Shown one piece after another: positions 56,391 to 64,000 of a stretch of DNA of 64,000 nucleotides. Both the position numbers and the translations under genes were made by a program. The notes under the pieces are model-generated. The model had not been told where the DNA came from. It searched no databases and saw only the letters and a program-made list of their open reading frames with translations. Position 1 is the first letter of the stretch. Each line of letters opens with the position of its first letter. Source of the stretch: Fragilariopsis cylindrus CCMP1102 (Eukaryota > Bacillariophyta > Bacillariophyceae > Bacillariales > Bacillariaceae); contig FMBT01000437.1 in assembly GCA_900095095.1 (NCBI GenBank), forward strand, positions 42,625-106,624, given 5' to 3'.

Positions 56391-59300
56391 CTAGGAAGTC
56401 CTTGAAAATGGATCAAAAGAATTAGCTGGATTTAGATTCATTTGGTGGGTTTGATGCTGCTGCTGTAAATGCTGTTGGTGTAGTTGATTCTGCTGTAATT
56501 GCTGTTGCTGTATTTGCTGCTGCTGCTGATGTAACTGTTGCTGTATTTGCTGTTGCATGTGCTGCTGTTGTAATGGGCCTCCGGAAAATTGTTGACTCTG
56601 CAAGGCATTTCCTTGATGTTGGTGTGGGTAAGTATTTGCCCATTGGCCACCAATATTCGCTACTATCTGTTGCTGCACTCCACCTGTCAGCTGGTCAAAC
56701 ATGATCGGTTCTTGTCGTGGGACAACCATAAATTGTTGATGCTGCAATCCGTGGTACCCGTTCGCGACAAGCGTTTGTTTTCCAGGGGCAGGTGACGGGT
56801 GTTGGTCAATCGTTCCTTCAGTAGCTCGTATGGTAGATGGTGCCATTCCAAGCACAACAAACGGATCTTGACTTACGAATGTGTTCCCCATTTCAGACAT
56901 TGGGTTCATACTATCAGATGTGAGAGAACGTTTGATAGGCAATGCCTCAAGCGAAGGAGGTGTGGGAAATGAGATGACTGGCACCGTTGATTTCAGTGGA
57001 TCAAAATCGTGGAGACTTTGACTGTGTTTGTGGCCAGTAGGTTTCGGTGTATTCTTGGGCGGTCGAAGAGGAGGTATGAACGGCGGTGCCCCTGCCGAAG
57101 TCGTCCGACTTCTTACCTCAATTTCATTTCCACCACCGTTGATTCTATTCAAATTCGGGCGAGTTGTTGTATCAGGTGCATTCTTCGATTCATTTTTCTC
57201 TTTTTGATTGGTTATAAAAAGTTTTGATTTTTGTGGTACTGGTGACGACGGCAACATCGCTGTAGAAGTATGAGATATTGAGTTTCCTGTTACCGCATTT
57301 GCATCACTCGCGATTGTGTCTCTTATTGGCGAGGATCCATTCACTGTAGTGATTTTTTTGTTACAAGTTTCATTTTTTCAGGAGACTTACTTGTAACGGT
57401 ACAACTGACGTTTCCGTTACGTAATTTCTCGGAGTTTGATTCAGTATCTTGACGTGGGCCTTCTTTTTCTTCTTTTGCCTTTTTTCCATTCTGCTTCCCA
57501 GCTTTTGCTGTTTCACCCTTTGCATCACGTAATTTCTTTCTGAGATCCAAGTTTCGCATCTCAACCTTCTCTCGGAGTACCTGTTCATCACGTAATTTCT
57601 TATCTAGCTCCCTATTTTTAGCCTCCAAGTCTTTATTGTTATCACGCTAAAGAAAACGAGATCAAAACATGATTCATGTGAGTATAAACATTAAAGAAAC
57701 ATACGAAAGTACAGTACACATGTAAAATCTCACCAATAGTTTCATATCCGTCTGAAGCGACTTGATGCATTGATCAGCCTCTGTCACCTCCGTTTTCATC
57801 TGTTCCATAAGGTAAAAACCTTTCCAAGTCCCACTGAGCTCCATGTGCCATTGCTACCAATAGTTTGGGGTACTTTGCCACTTCTTCCTTGGACGGTTTT
57901 CTTTTTTTTGCTCACTGTTTTTAGTTGATGTGGTGGTTGTTGCTGCTGTTTGTCTGTATTTGTGGAAGTTGGTGGCTTGAGGATCGGTGCAATTGGCAAT
58001 GAGGAATTTAGAGATGACGAACGACTGTGCATCGGCGACGGGACATTTAATTGTGAGGTTACACCCCCAGGAGTAGGAGGTGGAGTAGGCACGTTATAAG
58101 ATAGAGAAGTCGGAGGTCCATTCGTAGAAAAAGGTATCTGTTGTTGATGGAGATACTGTTGCTGGAAATCGTGCTGTATCTGAGCTACCGGAGCAACAGA
58201 TATTGGTCCTGATACCGTATATACAGATGGATCTATTGTATGTTGGACTTGTGGCAGATTTTGAACGTACTGTTGCTGATTCTGAGGATAAGATTCTACA
58301 GGGATTTGCGAAAATTGTACGTTGTTGGACGCGACATTTTGATTGTTTTGCATCGGTGCTTGGAGAACTGCTGCTGATTATCTTGGGCTGCCGACACCGG
58401 AAAATGAGTATAATTCTGTTGAACCTGTTGCTGTTGCGAGATTTCGTACACTGCTGCATGGTAGTAACAGGCTGGATCACAACCGGTTGCATAGGAATCT
58501 GAGAAACATTCGACTGTTGTATATTTTGATGGATGATAGAAACTGGCTGATTTTGTAATGGTGATACTTGTTGATGTTGCTGTTGTTGAAACTGCTGCTG
58601 CTGTTGCTGTTGTAATCGTACTGCACTGATATCATTTTCGTTTACTATCAATGCTCCTGTAGTAGCTTGGATCTGAAGGTTTGGCAGTATAGAGCCAGGG
58701 TCTTTTACATTGGTTACGAAAAATCTGCCTTTCTTTTTTACCGTTGGCGCACTTTTTCCATCAAAAGTTTGTGTGCTGCTATCCCCGCACTAGTATCCCT
58801 CGGAGGCATAGGCGATTGACTTCTAGAAGAAACACCAGCTGGCACACATTATTAGGCATAACCGGTGTCTCTTGTAACAAACTGAAGCGACCCTTCTTTT
58901 TCTTCACATAATGCATACCTCCGCTTTGTAATTTTATTATGGGTATCGCCCCAACCATCCCAATAATCTGATCTCCTGCTTCTATTTCGTTTTGATGCTT
59001 GTATTGTATCTGTTGTATATGTTGTTGTTGTTGTTGATGATGATGCTGTTGCTGCTGCTGCTGTGGTGGCTGTTGTTGTTGGGTCGTACTGTAATTATTT
59101 TGGGTACTATCATGCTGGGACGAGTCGACCGGAAGGGTTACAACACTGGGAATCTGAGGAATTTGATAATATACTGTCTGTTGTGGTTGTTGTGACCACT
59201 TGTTGCGCTTGAGTAGATTGGTCATAATTGTATGCATTTTCCTGCTTATCCGACTGTTGCGGTGGCGGCGGCTGCTGCTGCTGCTGAATTGCGGTTCCTA

Positions 59301-60047
59301 AAGTTCCGTTCTGGTTTGTGCATTGTCCTGACACGGAAGACGATTCTATTTTTTGTACATGAGATGTTTCTATATGCTGTTGATGCTGAGATGTTGATGG
59401 CAATGACCTCGTTTCAATCAGTGAAGGATCATCCTTTTCCATTCTATTCTTGGGAGCGTCGCTACGACCAACGCTACTATCGAGGGCGGAAGGAAGAGAC
59501 CCTATAGATCCCGTATCAAAAGTTGAAACAGGTGTAGATAATGCACGTGATGAGTTCTTGTCTAGTGGTTTTGGACGAGAAGTATTCAAAGACCACTTAT
59601 ATTACTTGTGGTCGTAGTATGGTTAGCATTTGAATCGCCATTAACTTTATTTGATTTTCCCGCATTTGTCGACGTCGTCGTCGTACATATAGCTACAGGA
59701 GGATCATCCCCAAGGTTTTGTGGTTCCTCCGAAATTTGATCTTCCGAAATTTCCGTTAATGATACTGTTGCCTCGCTTGACAATAGAGCCTCAGCGGTCT
59801 GAGTCTTTTGTCCACATGAATCCGAACTTGCTTCCAAAGGTTGTTCTGCTGAAGGGTATTGATGCGAATTGTTGTCGTCGGAATTAGTATTTGTCTCAAC
59901 TTTACTCACTATGAAAACGCGCTTCTTCGGTTTTTCCACTTCTATACTTTCTTCTGTTATATCCTCACCAGCTAATTTTTCTGTTGTATCATCATCCGTT
60001 CGGGAGAACCGGAGGAGCCGGATGAGAGTATCGGAATTGCAGTTCAT
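56391..60047 (-). CDS. Large Gln-rich coiled-coil protein with repeated R-F-x-V-like motifs
   Basis: A chain of overlapping frames reads as one protein of ~1,150 residues if several single-base losses are allowed. It begins MNCNSDTLIRLLRFSRTDDD. Along it are three short basic-hydrophobic motifs: KKRVFIVSKVE (~59900), KKKKGRFSLLQET (~58885) and VKKKGRFFVTNVK (~58725). Between them are long Gln/His/Pro tracts encoded by CAG/CAA. An intron (57733-57647) lies in a coiled coil: TEADQCIKSLQTDMKLL, then NKDLEAKNRELDKKLRDEQV. The C-terminal third is Ser/Pro- then Gln-rich, ending NPANSFDPFSRTS. Overall it resembles a regulatory scaffold. I cannot name the family. Confidence 0.5.
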
Positions 60048-60588
60048 TATTTTTAAAGAAGGTTTAACAGAATAATGATGTTCGAATTTTATGAATACAA
60101 AATAAAGTATCACGCTTCAAACTTCGGACCCGAAACTTTCTCTTCTTTAAGGCCAGTTTCGCAGAAAATGATGGGGGTAGTCTGTAACAGTTTCAAATTA
60201 CTTTACTAGTGTAGCAAGAGAATGTTATTGCATCACCTTTCGAGTGAGCAACACGATGAGAAATTCTATTTTAATTGTTCGTCTATTTTAGAGCATTTTC
60301 TCGGAAGCTTCTACTATAACTGTTACGGTAACGTGCGTTAAGTATGACTACAAGAATGTAAATGTACTACTAGTAGGAAAATTAATTTACTTTCGTCCGT
60401 ACCTCGCTTCGCTCATATCATATTTTCTCAGTCCATCCATTCATTCATTATATTCATTCACATTAACTCTTTCGAAACCAAAAAAAAAAAAAACTAAGAT
60501 AACATTGTTTATTTTCTTGTTTTAAAAGACAGCAACTCCACAAAAAGATAGCCTAACTAGCAATATAACAAAATAGAAAGATATAAAG
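60048..60588. other. Divergent spacer, nothing recognisable
   Basis: Between the starts of the Q-rich gene (minus) and the basic nuclear gene (plus), probably both promoters. An A13 run lies at 60480-60493. Confidence 0.4.
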
Positions 60589-61685
60589 ATGGCGGCTGAA
60601 TTTGACGTTTCTGGATTTTCTGCGGTGGATAAGTTCTTTGGGAACGACGAAACGAAAAATAAATCGACAATATCATCCAGTAGTGCCACGAAAGAAGGAC
60701 ACGTAGTTGGCAGTAAAGGTAAACGACGAAGAGGAGGTGTTGGTACAAGTACCGATGTTGATGATGCTTCTAAAAAGTTACTATCATCCGATGCTCTAAG
60801 CAAAAAAATATTGAATGTTGGAAGAAAAAGACGATCTCGTGAAGATAATGTTGATGACGACGAGGAGGACGAGATTATATCGACGGTGGTGATCATGGCG
60901 TTAATGACGACGACGACGAAATGATAGACGGTGGACGAACGAACATCGTAGAAAAATCAGCTTTATCAAAGAAGGGAAAGAGTGTCAGGATCATCTGATA
61001 AACTAACGAATGATCAAGCTATAGTAGGAAGCAAAAATCCAAAGAAAAAACTAGGCAAAAAGGAACGACAAAGACAAAAACAACAAGAGGAAACATCAGC
61101 AGCAGCAACACAGGTGGAAGTATTTGAACCAGTCGCTGAAAATTCAGCTCATGAACAGGACGACGAAACCAGGGATTCCGCTGCTGATGATACCAAAGAT
61201 TCTGCTGGATTAATCACTCACAACAACACCGAAAAATACCCGGGCGCCAAAAAGAAACGTAAGAAGGTACGGTCACGACAAAAGAATATTTATAAAGATA
61301 ATCGTACTAAAGATGAAAAACCTGCACATCTAACTAGGGGAAACCCTAACTACCAAGGACGACCAATGACAGAAGCTACACGTGAAAAATTGAATTTACC
61401 TCCACCCAAAAAAAATACGTCCCAGTTACAACAATAGTAGTAAGAACCAAGATATGGTAATACTTTATTTGTTATCGATCGAAGTCCAGATTCACCTGTC
61501 GTGGTGGAGGAGATGACGTTGGAGTGAAGCTGGCTATTGATGACTTTATGAATACCGACGATACAAGTCCATCAAATACAAATAAAGAGAGCAAAGACGA
61601 CGATAATAAGGACTTAAAAAAGAAGAAACGTGAAAAGTCTGGTGTGAAGAAGAATAAGAAAAATCGCTTCAAGAATTGTAGATAA
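60589..61685 (+). CDS. Basic, probably nucleolar/nuclear protein, unknown family
   Basis: Begins MAAEFDVSGFSAVDKFFGND. It has several basic clusters (KGKRRRGG, GRKRRSRED) and an acidic Asp/Glu run. The conserved-looking core is KKKRKKVRSRQKNIYKDNRT, then KPAHLTRGNPNYQGRPMTEA and TREKLNLPPP. A last piece (DDFMNTDDTSPSNTN, then a Lys-rich tail ending at 61685) lies in another frame and is probably a further exon, with a possible donor GTAAGA at 61440. Two compensating frame shifts occur near 60865 and 60985. The RSRQKNI-KD-R motif suggests an RNA- or ribosome-biogenesis role, but I cannot name the protein. Confidence 0.55.
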
Positions 61686-61922
61686 TAGTATAAAATATAT
61701 AAATATACAGTAATACTATATATTGTAATATAGTATAGCATAGTATAATATAAAAATTTGAGTCAATCATTAGCATTTATACTGTAGAAGTATTTAGTAT
61801 AGAAATTACTTTTTATATCTGTTATCACAGTACATTATTCCCTTCCTATTAATTTATCCTGATTTTGATTTATTCCTTCAGCGATGGATTTGATTTCATT
61901 CATTTTCTAGTTTATTTCCAAT

Positions 61923-62496
61923 TCAATCCAAATCAGAATCATCAGAATCGGAATCATTAACAGCTTTTGTTGCCTCTAATTCTAATCGTTCTTTTAACAT
62001 ACCAACAATAGCTTTTTGTGTCCTTCGTTCTAATTTTGCTAATTTATCACTAATATCACGTTTCAAATCCCAATTAATCTTTTTAGGAGCCATACTAGTA
62101 ACTGCAACAGTAGCTGCTGCTGTTGTGTTATTGTATCTTGTTTCGCCTCTAACAATGCATTCTGAAGTGCTTTAGAGGATGATACCGGGGCCACTACTTG
62201 TGCTGCATGTGATGACGATGACGTATCGTTGTTGTCGCCCGTTTTTTGTCTCTTTGATAAGGGATCCGATGATGATTGTTCTTGATCTTGTTCTTGTTGT
62301 TGATTGTTTAAGGATTTGTCATTCGGTGCATAATTACGAAAAACAACAACCTTTTTCGTTGTTGGTACAACAAATGCTTCATCTCCATCTCCTTTGTCGT
62401 TGTTGTTGTTGTCATCGTCATCGTCATTACGCGCTTCTTTGACGCGACCGGCACGAGCTGCTAATGCCTTCAGTTTCGCTTTCCTTCATCGGCCAT
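61923..62496 (-). CDS. CCDC12: Spliceosomal protein CWF18/CCDC12, frame-disrupted
   Basis: The ATG is at 62496 (MADEG) and the stop at 61923, about 190 residues. After a frame break within the first ten codons it reads KLKALAARAGRVKEARN, then an acidic/Asn run, KKVVVFRNYAPNDKSL (the R-N-Y-x-P block) and a Gln/Ser-rich middle. After another break near 62105 it ends MAPKKINWDLKRDISDKLAK, LERRTQKAIVGMLKERLELE and an acidic tail. P-K-K-x-x-W-DLKRD...KL.KLE.RTQ.AI is diagnostic of CCDC12/Cwf18, a component of the NineTeen-related spliceosome complex. No single frame spans the gene because of the breaks, and a (CAG)n/(TTG)n-rich region makes indels likely. Confidence 0.85.
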
Positions 62497-62642
62497 ATTA
62501 TTTTCGTTATATATCAACTTTTTCGAGGGGGGTCGAATAGGTACAAGTATTGTAAACACAAAGTAGCAAAGTGTTAGGTTGTGTTGTTGTTACTTCTGTC
62601 TGTCAAATCGTTGAATAATTTAAAGACCTCAAGGGAATTTCT

Positions 62643-64000
62643 TGACACGCAGGTCCAGCAAGTGCAGTGATGAATTCGCCTCCTGCGCGTACAACCTACG
62701 CGCAAGGAAGGCGGAGGCAGAGTGAAATAGTATACACCTATTACACTCTCATTCTTTGTCAGATTTGACCTATTGTCGTCGAAAAGACTCGACTGAAGTA
62801 ACCTTACTGTATATGCTTTCTTGGGCTACACCAACAGTAAAGAGTATCAACACACACTTCACAACAGGACACAGATCAATGGAACCACCAATTTCCGTCA
62901 AAAAACTCGACACCAGAGCCACGACGACGCGAAAATCAATACTTGGGTGGGTTGTAGACAGTACAACACAAACATTTGAACAACGACAGCGCCATAGCAC
63001 CACACTCCACAGCGGAGCAACGGTCTGCCATCGTCTTGTTCAAGAATCGACCTCCGGTCTCATAATCCTCACACCGGTACACACCGAGAGGACAACCAAA
63101 GGTGCAACGACACCATCAGCTCTCGCATCAATCACAATGCAAAAGCAGTAAACAAATACGGATTCGGTCCAAATTTTTGTGACAGCGCACGCCGCGCTCA
63201 CGTCACCAAAAACCAGCCAATTGCACTTAAGGACTGCCACCGGCACGTCATTTTTAGTTTTCACTTTCACTTTACTACCACGATACGAGGAACAACGGAA
63301 ACACCACCGCACACAAGCGCGCCTTTTAGGGATCTCGACGCATACGTCGACGAACCTTCAAAACAGCCGGCACTACGGGCTATAAACACTATCAGCACGC
63401 GCCAGCCACTCATACCTTTTATCATTTACGGTTGGCTCGCCACACGCCGTCAGGCACAACTCATCGTTACGATCACCTTTTAACATGATAAGGCAAAACG
63501 CGAAACACCTTTTCGCTCACAAATCACATGTGGTTTCTCCACCTGCTACCACGGGAAAGAGACAATGCCGGAATCAAACTTCCATTCCAACGCTCGACAC
63601 CAGCGTACGATAAATTCAACGCCACCGTACAAATTCAACGCCGGAGTGAATCCTTATATGCCGCTTATTTCAAATTCACGAATGTTCTAAGTACAACAAC
63701 ATTGCAACAAAATTTGCTACAACCATATAGGGAACGAGCACCTTTCTGTGCACTCTCGACTCCGTCACAGGTTACATACGAACCAACGGTAGCGTCAAAA
63801 CGCATTAGATCACGCAAACGGAACCAACGCTTCCGTTAGAGCTATATTTCCTTGCCCTAACGCTCAAATGAACAACATTTGACAAAGATTTACTTAAAAT
63901 ATTCTTTTACACTCTAGTATTCCACCGAAATTTTACTTGTATTTACGTTAATCTACACGACTTTTCAAGCATTTCCGTCGTTCATTTCAAACCTATTAAA
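62643..64000 (+). mobile_element. Second copy of the YR retrotransposon, 5' part, plus orientation (runs off window)
   Basis: The A1 repeat occupies 62643-62820 (one extra T relative to the other copies, in GACCTATTGTCG). The ~1.2-kb leader follows, matching 54506-55679 reversed with few differences. The window ends about 90 bases before the expected gag start. The two elements are head to head, 6.8 kb apart. The hairpin TGCGCGTA-CAACC-TACGCGCA lies at 62684-62704. Confidence 0.9.

Noticed and set aside
1-64000. CRISPR arrays, operons, bacterial promoters or ribosome-binding sites
   Set aside because: The window is eukaryotic nuclear DNA with spliceosomal introns; no regularly spaced repeat array is present.

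Overview
This is eukaryotic nuclear DNA, most likely from a diatom or a close stramenopile relative. The signs are short GT-AG introns in conserved genes, a YaaA protein with a diatom-style plastid presequence (hydrophobic signal followed by an ASAF-type motif), a decayed Copia element, and single-copy housekeeping genes such as RPC1, TBCE, RAD23, ATG12, dynein intermediate chain and cysteinyl-tRNA synthetase. The species cannot be named from sequence alone.

Layout. 1-1370: decayed 3' end of a Copia retrotransposon plus the start of an LTR. 1388-3618 (minus): an orphan gag-like reading frame split by a 185-bp insertion with 17-bp direct repeats. 4169-12200: Tim17-family protein, FAM32A, a Sec6-like exocyst subunit, an SRRM1-like PWI/RS protein and ATG12. 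12213-17091 (minus): RNA polymerase III largest subunit in six exons. 17452-18030: two abutting Stowaway-like MITEs. 18201-32000: a plastid-type membrane protein, a protein with three tiny exons, RAD23, TBCE, a plastid-targeted YaaA and a low-complexity nuclear protein. 32265-45276: a ChaC/RCC1 gene, a small secreted protein, cysteinyl-tRNA synthetase, a 2OG-Fe(II) oxygenase, cytoplasmic dynein intermediate chain and a MED8-like protein.

45543-55856 (minus) is a nearly complete 10.3-kb tyrosine-recombinase (YR) retrotransposon. It has split direct repeats in the order A1-gag-pol(RT/RNase H/YR)-ORF3-B1-A2-B2. A 145-nt intron-like segment, whose donor overlaps the gag stop codon, would join gag to pol in frame. 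A second copy in the opposite orientation starts at 62643 and runs off the window. Between the two copies lie a Q-rich coiled-coil protein, a basic nuclear protein and the spliceosomal protein CCDC12/CWF18.

Functional grouping. Several host genes concern nuclear RNA work: SRRM1, FAM32A and CCDC12 (splicing), RPC1 (Pol III) and MED8 (Pol II). The others are housekeeping genes for protein turnover, tubulin folding, trafficking, dynein transport, autophagy and translation. There is no operon-like organisation. Many of the conserved genes are broken by single-base frame shifts, mostly one missing base in a short homopolymer, while RPC1, TBCE and RAD23 are intact. This looks more like consensus error than pseudogenes.
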